Origin: Bradyrhizobium sp. CSS354
GTDB lineage: Bacteria; Pseudomonadota; Alphaproteobacteria; Rhizobiales; Xanthobacteraceae
Assembly: GCF_029051725.1 (NCBI RefSeq)
Contig: NZ_JAACFU010000004.1
Span: forward strand, 310,001 to 374,000
Reading direction: 5' to 3'
DNA length: 64,000 bases
The first letter of the stretch is position 1; each line of letters starts with the position of its first letter. The notes under the pieces are model-generated. The model was not told where the DNA came from. It was given only the letters and a program-made list of their open reading frames with translations, and searched no databases. A program made the position numbers and the translations under genes. Shown piece by piece: positions 24,378 to 33,219 of the stretch.

Positions 24378-25523
24378 ATGACAGACGATGAACTTAATTA
24401 CCTTGCCAACTATCGACCAGACGCGCTGTACACCGTACCTGCGCGAAACGGAAAGGGCGCCTATGCGACGCTTGTCGGCGACAGCGAAGCGGTACTTGGC
24501 GAAATCGACGTTACTGCCCGCTGCAAGCTCGCGGTGTCGGCCTTTTATGTTCAAGATCGAGTGGACTTCGGCTCACTAAAAATCACGAAGATCAAGTTTC
24601 ACAAACGTTTTGGATGGCGGAGCGATGGCCAGGTCCAAGTAAATGATTTTCAGCTCGCCCAAATAAGAGATTTCTTGTCCGTAATTTCCAGCCTCGATCT
24701 ACGCGATGCAAAGAAAACGCGCGTCTTGCTGGACGACAGCATCCACGTTTCGGGTTTAGGTGCATTGTTGTCGAGCACAAAAGGTGCGGCGCTCGTTAGA
24801 GAGCTTGCCGCAAATCCTGAACTACACGAGGACATTTATGCCGTGGCTGCGAAGCGCGCTGCCCTTGTGACGTTTGAAGCGTACTTGAGGAGCGAGGTCT
24901 CTGAGCCAGCTTGGCAGAAATTTTTCGAGGCGAACCCATGGATTTTTGGCCATGGACTTAATTATTTGTTTTTGAACAAGGTAGGCAACAAGCTGGAGAG
25001 TCAGACTACGGGCTCTGCCTTCGACCGATACGGAAAGAGAGCAGATGGTCTCCTGCAAACCAATGCTGAGGTCAGCCAATACGTACTGTTGGAGATAAAG
25101 AAGAACGACACCCTTCTTCTACGCGAGGATGCCTATCGCGCGGGCGTCTGGGGAGTATCCGAGGAGCTATCGAATGCCGTGACGCAAATCCAGAAAACAG
25201 TATTCGAATTCACGAGAAACCGTTTCCGCGATTACGCTAAAGATGACGAAGGCCGCGACACCGGGAAAACCATCTATGCGGTCGATCCGCGCAGCTTCCT
25301 CATCATTGGAAACCTAAGACAACTTAGCTCAAATGATGACAAGGTAGCTTGTTTTGAGCTATTCCGACGTAATCTACGGGCGCCAGAGATACTCACGTTC
25401 GACGAATTGTATCAAAGAACTAGATGCATCGTCGAAAACATCAGCAATAAGGTGCAGGCAACTACAGCAGCGAACGAGGGGCCGGAGGAACGCGCTGAAA
25501 TGGACGACGATATTCCCCGGTGA
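24378..25523 (+). CDS. sduA: Shedu-like anti-phage nuclease (SduA, DUF4263)
   Basis: The 381-residue protein has a variable N-terminal part (1-170) and a C-terminal DUF4263 domain. The family entry block EPAWQKFFEANPWIFGHGL lies at 177-195. The PD-(D/E)xK nuclease residues are Asp223 in KRADGLL and Glu239-Ile-Lys241 in YVLLEIKKND. SduA is the single protein of the Shedu system, which nicks or degrades phage DNA. It is cytosolic. The gene follows the retron RT by 16 bases, an unusual close link of two defences. No terminator lies between them. Confidence 0.85.
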   Translation: MTDDELNYLANYRPDALYTVPARNGKGAYATLVGDSEAVLGEIDVTARCKLAVSAFYVQDRVDFGSLKITKIKFHKRFGWRSDGQVQVNDFQLAQIRDFLSVISSLDLRDAKKTRVLLDDSIHVSGLGALLSSTKGAALVRELAANPELHEDIYAVAAKRAALVTFEAYLRSEVSEPAWQKFFEANPWIFGHGLNYLFLNKVGNKLESQTTGSAFDRYGKRADGLLQTNAEVSQYVLLEIKKNDTLLLREDAYRAGVWGVSEELSNAVTQIQKTVFEFTRNRFRDYAKDDEGRDTGKTIYAVDPRSFLIIGNLRQLSSNDDKVACFELFRRNLRAPEILTFDELYQRTRCIVENISNKVQATTAANEGPEERAEMDDDIPR

Positions 25524-25884
25524 GCGCTGCTCGACGTATTCCTAACAAGATTCAATTTATTCTTCCGCTGGGCAACCGCCGCGCCTCCGTTGCGCGCACT
25601 TCGGTACTTTCGGTCTACTTGATGCAAGGAAGCCCGCCACAACCCGTTTAAACGTTACTGGATTTGCATAGAGGAACAGTGCCTTTTGGTGTCGTCTCGT
25701 CCTTTGGCGGCGGGCGCCGCCTTCCGGATTATTGCGGCGAAAGCTAAGGGGAACGTCCTAGGACCTTAGCGGCTAAGATCCGGATAGCCAAAATTCAGCG
25801 TGAGGGACTTTAGGTCTGCTTTGCGGACTTTCACGTCTCAAAACCGTGCAACGGACATTTCGCACTATACCGGAGGGTGTTGCT
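25524..25884. other. Intergenic region with a GC-rich hairpin
   Basis: 360 bases between the Shedu gene and the AlpA-like gene, no convincing gene. GGCGGC (25706-25711) pairs with GCCGCC (25716-25721) around GGGC and might end the defence transcript, though no T-run follows. The promoter of the next operon must lie in the right half. Confidence 0.4.
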
Positions 25885-26085
25885 ATGTCCGCTATCCACG
25901 ACACGAAACGTTATCGGCCTATCTCGAAGGTTCTCGTCCGCTATGGACGGAGCCGCACTTGGTTGGAGCGCAAGCTTCGGCACGACCCAAAGTTTCCTCG
26001 ACCGTATAAATTTGGGACGAGCCGGCGCTTTTGGCTCGAAAGCGAGCTTGAGACGTACGATCGTGAATGCGCGGTGCGTTCATGA
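25885..26085 (+). CDS. AlpA-like small DNA-binding protein
   Basis: ATG 25885 follows GGAGGG; the in-frame upstream ATG at 25846 has no ribosome site. The 66-residue basic protein has the excisionase/AlpA layout: VLVRYGRSRTWLERKLRHDP as helix-turn-helix with a wing FPRPYKFGTSRRFW ending in an acidic helix. AlpA-like proteins activate excision or early genes of prophages and satellites. It opens an operon with overlapping stops and starts (ATGA) into 26082. Confidence 0.7.
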   Translation: MSAIHDTKRYRPISKVLVRYGRSRTWLERKLRHDPKFPRPYKFGTSRRFWLESELETYDRECAVRS

Positions 26086-26876
26086 CCAAGCAGACGAGCT
26101 ACCCTTATAAGGAACTTCAGGGCGAGATCCTGAAGCGCATCTTCCGCGGCAGCAATCTGCTCCAACGGCAACCGCATTCCGCGTCAGTGGCTCGCGATTT
26201 GGAGACATATAAAACGATGGCGGCACAATTGATCGCGGCCGCAAACGGTTGGCAGTATCAACTACACCCTCGCTGGGAACATCTTGCACCGCTGGTGCCA
26301 TGCACCTACGGTCAAGAGCATTTGCGGTTCGCACTTCGCAGACCGTTGTTCTTCGTGGACACGAGCGGCGACCCTGTGGCTATCGCGACGCAGCCGCCCC
26401 GCCTCGATGCCAACTTGGGCGAACGCTTGAACGTACTAAAGTCGCATGGGCTGTTCCCGAGCCCGGCGCCGTCCACCTACGCCAGTATCGATGATCCGGG
26501 AAACAGCATGTTCTTCGTCTGCACGTTAGCGACGATCACGGTTCGCTGGCTTCCGGAGCAGGAAGAGATTGACGGCCTCTTCTCGGTCCCATCGAACGAG
26601 ATGCCGCGCTTCCGTGACTTTATCGATCAGTTCAGCTCATCCAACGAAGAGCTTTCAGCGGCAATCGATTGCTTGCGGCGTTACCGTGACGTCGCGCGTC
26701 CCTGGGCGCTTCCCGAGCACATTGTGTCCCTGCGTCATTTGGAAGCTTGTTTATATAATGTGCCCTGGGGAGACGTGCCACACGGACTATTAGGCGACAT
26801 TTGGGCCCTGTTCACGGCTTGGAGCCGCGAGCGGGTAACCGAAATCCTGACTTTTGATCGGGAGTTTGGTTCATGA
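26082..26876 (+). CDS. Unknown protein of the replicon module, 264 aa
   Basis: The ATG overlaps the previous stop, and its own stop overlaps the next start, so it is certainly translated within this operon. I do not recognise the family. It is a soluble mixed alpha/beta protein without membrane parts or obvious catalytic motif. Its place between an AlpA-like regulator and a primase-helicase suggests a role in replication or regulation of the element. Confidence 0.7.
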   Translation: MTKQTSYPYKELQGEILKRIFRGSNLLQRQPHSASVARDLETYKTMAAQLIAAANGWQYQLHPRWEHLAPLVPCTYGQEHLRFALRRPLFFVDTSGDPVAIATQPPRLDANLGERLNVLKSHGLFPSPAPSTYASIDDPGNSMFFVCTLATITVRWLPEQEEIDGLFSVPSNEMPRFRDFIDQFSSSNEELSAAIDCLRRYRDVARPWALPEHIVSLRHLEACLYNVPWGDVPHGLLGDIWALFTAWSRERVTEILTFDREFGS

Positions 26877-28969
26877 CTCCGCGCACAAAGGAAGTCGCAA
26901 CGCGGGCAGCAAGCGCCCTCGCCGCTATTCGTGATGAAGGACTGCTGAAGGTGGCGGCGATCTCACCTGATGGTGGAGCACCCCGCGTGCGCGTCTTCGC
27001 GTTACCTGGCGAAAGGCAAAAGATCGAAGTTTGGATCGCGGAGAACAACGGGAAAGCTAATCTTTATTTCGAGGCAAACATCCCACGCTCTCGGACCGAG
27101 ACTAAATCGAAAAAGGACGATATCGCCAGCGTCGTCTACCTCCACGCCGATCTTGATCGTGCCGCCGGCGAATCTGCCGATGAGGCCCGTGGACGCCACT
27201 TAATGGCGGTGAAGTCCGGAAAAGTACCTCTTCCATCGTACGTTTGGTCAAGCGGCAACGGGCTTGCAGCTTTATGGAAGCTGGAAATCCCGGCGGTCTC
27301 TATTGACGAAGCGGAAGGCGCCGGTGCCGAGATTGCAAAGGCACTTGGTGGCGACCGTACGCAAAACGTCGACCGGCTCCTCCGGATTCCGCACACGACT
27401 AACCTGCCGAATCGGCGTAAGCGAGAAAAAGGCTTCGTACCGGTTAGGGCAAGCGGCTTCCTTATGAAGACAAGCGGCTCTTACAGCCTCGCAGCCTTCC
27501 GTCGTCAAAGCGTTGGCATCAAGGCACCAGCGGAACGAGTCGGCGCTGCAGAGACAGTTGATGACCTCGACGCGCTCAATTTGGACCAACGTACGAAGGC
27601 GATCGTACAAACTGGAGGCAGCGACAAAACTCTCGAGAAAGACCGATCTCGATCAGTGTATGCCGCAATCTGCGGAATGATCCGTTGCGGCGTGGCGCAC
27701 GAGAAGATCGTCGGCGTCCTAACGGATTCTCGCTACCGCATCTCCGAGCGCGTGTTGGAACGCCAAGACCCAGAAGCGCACGCTCGCAATGAAGTCGCTC
27801 GTGTCAAAGCAAAGCTCAAAGCGGAACTGGATGCCGAGTTTGAAGCTGACCTTTCCGAAGTCGATGACACTCCGAATGTCGTCCGACCCGACGAGCGACA
27901 AGCCAAGAACCCTTACCGGCACGAAACACATGCCGAGATTATGGCGGAGCCCGAGCAACCCTACCTCATCGAGGGACTCGTGCCCGAAGGTGCATTTTTC
28001 CAGGTGTTCGGCGACCCTAAGGCCGGCAAGTCTTATTGCATGATGACGGCGGGCCTATGCATCGCAACCGGGCGCGACTTCGCAGGCTTGGAGGTGCGGA
28101 AGTGTCGCGTCTTGTACGTCATTGCCGAGGGTGGTCGACGGCGCTTTGCGGAGCGTGTCGAAGCGTGGATTTTAAAAACCGCCAGCGATGAAGCAGCCGC
28201 CACCGGGGAGGCCCGAGCGAAAATCGAAAGTCGGATTCGATCGGACTTAGCCGAAAATTGGCGCTTGATCGGGCGTTCCGTGATGGTCGACGTGCCACTG
28301 GAGGTGAAGCAGGCGCTTGCCGGCGGCCCCGGTCCTTGGGGAATGATTGTGATCGATACCTTAATTCGGAACTTCTCCGGTGCAATGAACGATCAGGAGG
28401 CTATCGCGAAGTTTATCCACGGCGTCGACTTCATGCGGGGTGATAAGACTGCCGTTGGTGTCGTCCACCACTCGGGTCATGGAACTAAGACGCGCGGCGC
28501 AGGTTCCGTCGCGCTCGATGGCGGCCTGGACCTCGCTATCCGGGTGTGGCGAGAAGATCCGCTCCGCGTGATGGAGCTGGTTCTATCGCGGCACACTCCC
28601 GACGGCCTCAAACTCGTTTTTGAGCTGGTCAACTACCCGATCCCTAGCACCAACTACGACTTTGACACTTGGGACGAGGACCTGCTCGACCAGGTGGTGC
28701 TGGTGCAAACGAACAAGCTTCCCGCCGCCAAAGGAGAGGGCGATAGTGACGACGACGCGGCGATCAAGTGGCTCGTTGAGATCCGCGACGCCCCCCAGCC
28801 GCTTACCGAGCGGGCTTTGGCGGAACGCGTGTGCTCGTCGCCCACGACGGTTCATCGCCGGATCGAGAAGCTTTTCGACCAGGGCTACGTCACGAAGAAC
28901 CCGATTGGTCTCACTGACAAAGCTAAAGAAGTAGTAGGCGAACAGCTTTTTCATGCTTCACGGGAGTGA
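26873..28969 (+). CDS. Primase-helicase of a mobile element (RepA/AAA_25 type)
   Basis: 698 residues in three parts. The N-terminal ~200 residues resemble the RepB-like primase fold (VVYLHADLD with metal-type Asp residues, SYVWSSGNGLAALWKL, then RLLRIPHTTNLPNRRK). The centre is a RecA-like helicase with Walker A GDPKAGKS (380-387) and a Walker B-like MIVIDTLIRNF. The C-terminus is a winged helix (ERVCSSPTTVHRRIEKLF). Such proteins replicate plasmids, phage satellites and integrative elements. Its last codons are part of the TGAAGC repeat array, which may be the origin it acts on. Confidence 0.82.
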   Translation: MTPRTKEVATRAASALAAIRDEGLLKVAAISPDGGAPRVRVFALPGERQKIEVWIAENNGKANLYFEANIPRSRTETKSKKDDIASVVYLHADLDRAAGESADEARGRHLMAVKSGKVPLPSYVWSSGNGLAALWKLEIPAVSIDEAEGAGAEIAKALGGDRTQNVDRLLRIPHTTNLPNRRKREKGFVPVRASGFLMKTSGSYSLAAFRRQSVGIKAPAERVGAAETVDDLDALNLDQRTKAIVQTGGSDKTLEKDRSRSVYAAICGMIRCGVAHEKIVGVLTDSRYRISERVLERQDPEAHARNEVARVKAKLKAELDAEFEADLSEVDDTPNVVRPDERQAKNPYRHETHAEIMAEPEQPYLIEGLVPEGAFFQVFGDPKAGKSYCMMTAGLCIATGRDFAGLEVRKCRVLYVIAEGGRRRFAERVEAWILKTASDEAAATGEARAKIESRIRSDLAENWRLIGRSVMVDVPLEVKQALAGGPGPWGMIVIDTLIRNFSGAMNDQEAIAKFIHGVDFMRGDKTAVGVVHHSGHGTKTRGAGSVALDGGLDLAIRVWREDPLRVMELVLSRHTPDGLKLVFELVNYPIPSTNYDFDTWDEDLLDQVVLVQTNKLPAAKGEGDSDDDAAIKWLVEIRDAPQPLTERALAERVCSSPTTVHRRIEKLFDQGYVTKNPIGLTDKAKEVVGEQLFHASRE

Positions 28970-29121
28970 AGCAGACCTGCTTCACAGTCAATCGACCAGG
29001 ATGAAGCAAGACTGCACTAAGCTGCTGAATTAGCTCATGCTCCACATGAAGCAAGCGTGAAGCAAAGATGAGCATCCTTGCTTCGCTTCACCCCCCTCTC
29101 TAGGGGGTGAAGCGTGAAGCA
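28954..29121. repeat. Iteron-like array of (G/A)TGAAGC(A/G) repeats, possible replication origin
   Basis: Within 168 bases the 8-mer occurs about ten times in both orientations: direct copies at 28966, 29001, 29046, 29057, 29107 and 29114, reverse copies at 28954, 28978 and around 29079-29091. Two pairs form palindromes (28966-28985; 29084-29114). It begins in the end of the primase-helicase gene. Repeats next to a Rep gene are the usual form of an origin in plasmids and satellites, bound by the initiator. Confidence 0.65.
29084..29114. terminator. 12-bp perfect stem-loop within the repeat array
   Basis: CGCTTCACCCCC (29084-29095) and GGGGGTGAAGCG (29103-29114) are perfect complements around CTCTCTA. 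The stem is built of two TGAAGC repeats. It could end transcription of the primase-helicase operon or be a structural part of an origin; both fit the position. Confidence 0.5.
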
Positions 29122-29495
29122 GCAACAGGGTGAAAGAGGAGCGAATAGCTAAAACGGAAATTACTGTGCCGCGCAGAGCCGTCCATCAGTGGCGGTCGGG
29201 GCCGCCGAATTAATTTTGAACAGGTGGCGGGTCCCTCCAGACGATTTCGCAATGCGGTCAGTGCGGGGGTGCCGATCGCTTGCAGCTACAAATTAATTTG
29301 GAAAGGCTTAGGGTATCCATCGTCCGGACAACGTCCGCTATCGGCTCCGCAGCGGGAGTGGCTCTGGTGGGTGCAGCGCATAACCCGGAGCGGACCTCTG
29401 GCCAAATAGCTGCGTTCAGTCTTCAGGAAATGCGGGTCGTCACTGACGGCAGCTGGTAGGCACCATCGGTCCACGCCATGGAGAAGAAAGCCTCC
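29122..29495. other. Right flank of the element, no gene seen
   Basis: About 370 bases between the repeat array and the methyltransferase. A 61-codon frame with GTG start (29224-29409) has no ribosome site and no recognisable pattern. No integrase, att repeat or tRNA is visible. The junction with the flanking chromosome probably lies here but cannot be fixed. Confidence 0.35.
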
Positions 29496-30506
29496 TTAAG
29501 CACCATTTTTCCTGAACTTGACCAAGCTGAAGGAGCCAACACCCACCGCAACTACGAAAGAGAAGCCGGCCTTGGCGGCCAGCGTACGATACTGGGCTTC
29601 CGTCCGCTCGCAACCACCGGGTCCCCGCAACATGTTAAGGTCGCTCAAGGCGCAGCCGGCGTCCTCGGCCGTGGCAAGCTCTGGCATGATACGCTCGATC
29701 ACAATCAGCGTTCCGTCTATCGGTAGTGCGTCGCGGCAGTTGCGCAGAATGATCTCGCACCGGCCATCCTTCCAATTGTGGAGGATGCTCTTCATGAGTA
29801 TGGTGTCCGCGCCGCCTGGGATCGCTTCGAAGAAACTGCCAGCGACGAACCGGCAGCGGCCAGCCAAGCCAACCCGAACGAAATGCGCACGCGCGCCTGC
29901 CTCGCAGCGCGCAAGATCGAACGCAACCCCCTCAAGATGGGCGTTGCGCTGGAGCACGCCGCTAATCAATTCGCCAGTACCGCCACCGACATCCATGAGG
30001 GCGCGCGCGGCCGTGAAGTCGTGCGCTGCAACGATTTTTGGAACGAGGGATCGCGTGAGGCTGACCATCGCCGCGTTGAACCGGCGGGTCCATTCCGGTG
30101 CATATCCTGTAGCGGCATAGCGATCATCGCCCTCGCCGCGCAGCTCGGCCGCGCTCTTCCCAGAGCGGACCGAATCGACCAATCCGCCCCAAGATTGCGC
30201 GAGCATCTCGCTCTCAAATAAAACCCAGTCCTTGAAGGACGGGTCGGCAGCCTGATCGAGCTGCCGACCAAGATCGGTTATGCCAAAGCGGTCGCCGGAC
30301 GCCTGCGCGCAAAGGCCAAGGGTTGTAAGTGCAACGAGGAGTCTCCGTAGTGCACTTTCGTCGGCAAACACGAGCCGGGCAAGTTCGGCTACCGATTTTG
30401 CCTCACCGCCGATGGCCTCGGCGAGATCTAGCTGCACCGCGGCGTGGATCACTGCTGTGATGCGATGCGACTGCACAAGCTCATACACGGATGCTGGCCG
30501 GCTCAT
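29496..30506 (-). CDS. O-methyltransferase (AcsOMT/hydroxyneurosporene type)
   Basis: I start at ATG 30506 because GGGGAGG stands six bases upstream; an in-frame ATG 15 bases earlier lacks this. 336 residues. An N-terminal dimerisation winged helix (YELVQSHRITAVIHAAVQL) is followed by the SAM-binding fold with LMDVGGGTGELISGVL, the acidic end of strand 2 (AFDLARCE), and ILMKSILHNWKDG, which contains the catalytic-type His and Asp. The family methylates hydroxyls of small aromatic or isoprenoid compounds; substrate unknown. The TctC-type gene lies 21 bases upstream in the same direction. Confidence 0.85.
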   Translation of the reverse strand: MSRPASVYELVQSHRITAVIHAAVQLDLAEAIGGEAKSVAELARLVFADESALRRLLVALTTLGLCAQASGDRFGITDLGRQLDQAADPSFKDWVLFESEMLAQSWGGLVDSVRSGKSAAELRGEGDDRYAATGYAPEWTRRFNAAMVSLTRSLVPKIVAAHDFTAARALMDVGGGTGELISGVLQRNAHLEGVAFDLARCEAGARAHFVRVGLAGRCRFVAGSFFEAIPGGADTILMKSILHNWKDGRCEIILRNCRDALPIDGTLIVIERIMPELATAEDAGCALSDLNMLRGPGGCERTEAQYRTLAAKAGFSFVVAVGVGSFSLVKFRKNGA

Positions 30507-30527
30507 ATGTTGCCTCCCCAATTGGTT

Positions 30528-31505
30528 TTAATCGGTCGGGACGAACCCCGTCGCCAGGACTATCGCCTTCCACCGTTCGGACTCGGAGGCGATCAGGCGC
30601 GCGAAGTCCCCCATCGCTCTCGCGTCTGGCTCGACCGCCAGCTTCGCCATGCCGACCCTGACCTCATCGGTCCGCAAGGCCGCCTGGATCGCCTCGTTTA
30701 GCCTGTCGACTACCGGCGCTGGCGTGGTCGCCGGAACAAAGAAAGCAAACCATGTCAGGTCCTCGAGGGAGGGATATCCGGCCTCCCGCACCGTCGGTAC
30801 CGCCGGAACGAAGGGGCTGCGGCGCGGCCCGGTGGTCGCCAGGGCACGAAGATCTCCAGATTGGACGAGTCCGAGCGCGCTGCCGATTGGCATGACGGCC
30901 GCGGCAATCACTCCCTTCATCAGATCCTGAATCGCGCCATTGCCCTGATAGGGCACGTGTAGGAAATCGAAGCCCGCGCTGCGACCCAGCATCGTGCCCA
31001 GAAAATGCAGCGTGGTCCCGGCACCCGGCGTGCCAAAGGTCGCGAGCTTCGGATTGGCGCGGCACCAGCCAACGAAGTCTGCCAGCGTCTTTACCTCGGC
31101 CGGCACCTTCGGGCCGACCGTCACCAGGGTCGGGGTCGAGGCAACGGTTGAGACCGGCGTGAAGTCCCGTGGATCGTATCTCAGCGTCTTGTAGACGTGT
31201 GGAAAGAACATCATGAAGCCAAGCGGCGCAAACAACATGACCGACCCATCCGGGTCGGCGCTCTTCACCGCTTCGACCGCGATGCGACCGCCCGCGCCTG
31301 GCCGGGTCTCGACCACGATCGTCTTCGCATAGTCGTTCATCTGTCCGGCCACGAGCCGCGCCAAAGCGTCCTGTAGGCCGGGGGTGAAACCAGTAAGGAT
31401 ATGCGCGGTTTTTGGGAGTGGTTGCCCAAGTGCCTGAGGCGTCCGAAACGCGGCGGAGAGCGCGACGGCGGCGGAAGCGATCAATATATCACGTCGGGTG
31501 ATCAT
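30528..31505 (-). CDS. TctC/Bug-type periplasmic solute-binding protein
   Basis: 325 residues with a Tat-like signal (MITRRDILIASAAVALSAAF). Typical Bug-family blocks: TRPGAGGRIAVEAVKSADPDG, then TPVSTVASTPTLVTV, FGTPGAGTTLHFLG, VPYQGNGAIQDLMKG, and VPTVREAGYP. These proteins bind carboxylates for tripartite tricarboxylate transporters or act as orphans; no tctA/tctB is present here, so this is an orphan. It is followed by the methyltransferase and faces the divergent regulator gene. Confidence 0.88.
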   Translation of the reverse strand: MITRRDILIASAAVALSAAFRTPQALGQPLPKTAHILTGFTPGLQDALARLVAGQMNDYAKTIVVETRPGAGGRIAVEAVKSADPDGSVMLFAPLGFMMFFPHVYKTLRYDPRDFTPVSTVASTPTLVTVGPKVPAEVKTLADFVGWCRANPKLATFGTPGAGTTLHFLGTMLGRSAGFDFLHVPYQGNGAIQDLMKGVIAAAVMPIGSALGLVQSGDLRALATTGPRRSPFVPAVPTVREAGYPSLEDLTWFAFFVPATTPAPVVDRLNEAIQAALRTDEVRVGMAKLAVEPDARAMGDFARLIASESERWKAIVLATGFVPTD

Positions 31506-31629
31506 CCCTGTCTCCCTGACCCGGCCCCCAAAGTTCCAGGGCGTGCTACCTTTGGGTGTACCACGTCGGGTACGGTTAGACTTGATCGGCGGCTTACTTT
31601 TTCTTTACCGGCGGCTTATTCTTGCGGAG

Positions 31630-33219
31630 ATGGCCTCCACGATCGACCGCGATTGCAAGGGAAGTGGCTTGCGCTATTTCTTTGAAGATTTTTCACTCGA
31701 TACAGAGCGACGTGAGCTTTGTCGCGGATTGGAGCTCGTCCCCATCGCCCCCAAGGGCTTCGACCTGCTCGGATATCTGATCGGCAATCGCGAGCGCGTT
31801 GTCAGCAAGGATGATCTGATCAGCGCCATATGGGACGGCCGGATCGTCTCGGATGTGGCTTTGACCACGCGCCTCAACGCGGTGCGCAAGGCGATCGGCG
31901 ATACCGGAGACGAGCAGCGTCTGATCAAAACGTTTCCGCGTAAGGGCGTCCGCTTCGTCGCATCGGTTCACGAAGCGCCGACGGCAGTAACGGTCGCCAG
32001 CTCGCCGAGCCCGGCCACCGGCAAGCCGTCTCTTGTGGTCTTGCCCTTCGTGAATCTGAGTCCCGATCCCACGCAAGATTATTTTGTCGATGGCGTTACC
32101 GAAAGCCTGACGACAGATTTGTCGCGGATGGCCGGCATCTTCGTGATCGGCCGCAACACCGCCTTCACATACAAGGGAAAGCACGTCGATCTAAAGCAGG
32201 TTGGCTGCGAGCTGGGCGTTCGCTACGTGCTCGAGGGCTCGGTGCAACGGGCTGGGGATCGGATGCGCATCAACATCCAGCTGATCGATGCCGAGACCGG
32301 CAATCACTTGTGGGGTGAACGGTTTGACAAACAGGTCGCCGACCTATTCGACATGCAGGACGAGATCGGCGCTCGGCTCGCCGGCCAACTCGGAACCGAA
32401 TTGGTCACCGTGGAGGCACGGCGGGCAGCACGGGCGCCGCATCCAGATTCGATGGACCTCTATTTTCAAGGTATGGCATATCTGAACCGCGGAACTGATC
32501 CCGCAAGCCTGTCCAAGGCGCGCCCATTCTTCGAAGCGGCGCTCCGGCTGGACGCCACGAATGTCGAAGCCATGGTTGGAATGGCCGACGTCGATACTAT
32601 GCGGGCGACTTCAATGCTGATCGACCGGAGACCGCCCCTGCGGCTGGTCGAAGCGTCGTTGGCCGAAATACTTGCTCATACCCCCAATCATGCAAGGGCG
32701 CACTGCCTGATGGGCGTCGCCCGGATCTTCACGAAACGCGCTGCCCAAGGCATCGCCGGATGTGAGCTTGCCTTGACGCTGGATCGGAATCTGGCCACCG
32801 CTCATGCATGGATTGGGCTCGGCAAATGCAATCTGGGGCGCGCAGGGGAGACCGAAGCCCACGTGATGGAAGCATTCCGGCTCTCTCCCCGTGACATCAA
32901 GGCGTCGTCCTGGATGAACACTGCAGGCGTCGCGCGATCATATCTCGGGGATGACGAAGCTGCCGTTGAGTGGTTCAAGCGCTCGATCGAGGCCAACAGG
33001 AATATCGCCCCGTTCGTTCATTTCTATCTCGCTGCGGCGTTGGCCCATCTCGATCAGGTCGATGAAGCAGGCGCTTCTCTGCAGAAAGGCCTCATCCTCG
33101 CTCCCGAGTTCAGCATCGCCCAATTCCACATTAGTGCGCCAAGTGACCATCCGACTTGTATCGCGCAGCGGGTTCGGATTACGGCGGGCTTCCGCAAGGC
33201 AGGACTTCGCGAGAACTAG
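31630..33219 (+). CDS. OmpR-type winged-helix regulator with TolB-like and TPR domains
   Basis: The frame is open from 31498, but the domain starts at LRYFFEDFSLDTERREL, so I take ATG 31630 (529 residues). Residues ~10-110 form an OmpR/CadC winged helix (LVPIAPKGFDLLGYLIGNRERVVSKDDL in pieces). Residues ~135-260 form a TolB-like nucleotide-cyclase-associated domain (SLVVLPFVNLS, YVLEGSVQRAGDRMRINIQLID). The rest are TPR repeats. No receiver domain or membrane helix, so it senses protein or ligand by TPR. It is divergent from the TctC-type gene and probably controls it. Confidence 0.85.
   Translation: MASTIDRDCKGSGLRYFFEDFSLDTERRELCRGLELVPIAPKGFDLLGYLIGNRERVVSKDDLISAIWDGRIVSDVALTTRLNAVRKAIGDTGDEQRLIKTFPRKGVRFVASVHEAPTAVTVASSPSPATGKPSLVVLPFVNLSPDPTQDYFVDGVTESLTTDLSRMAGIFVIGRNTAFTYKGKHVDLKQVGCELGVRYVLEGSVQRAGDRMRINIQLIDAETGNHLWGERFDKQVADLFDMQDEIGARLAGQLGTELVTVEARRAARAPHPDSMDLYFQGMAYLNRGTDPASLSKARPFFEAALRLDATNVEAMVGMADVDTMRATSMLIDRRPPLRLVEASLAEILAHTPNHARAHCLMGVARIFTKRAAQGIAGCELALTLDRNLATAHAWIGLGKCNLGRAGETEAHVMEAFRLSPRDIKASSWMNTAGVARSYLGDDEAAVEWFKRSIEANRNIAPFVHFYLAAALAHLDQVDEAGASLQKGLILAPEFSIAQFHISAPSDHPTCIAQRVRITAGFRKAGLREN

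Noticed and set aside
29224..29409. 61-codon frame with GTG start
   Set aside because: No ribosome site and no recognisable pattern.
21068..29495. tRNA or att site at the ends of the retron/replicon block
   Set aside because: I looked for T-loop patterns such as GGTTCGA and for long direct repeats on both sides and saw none; island ends stay undefined.
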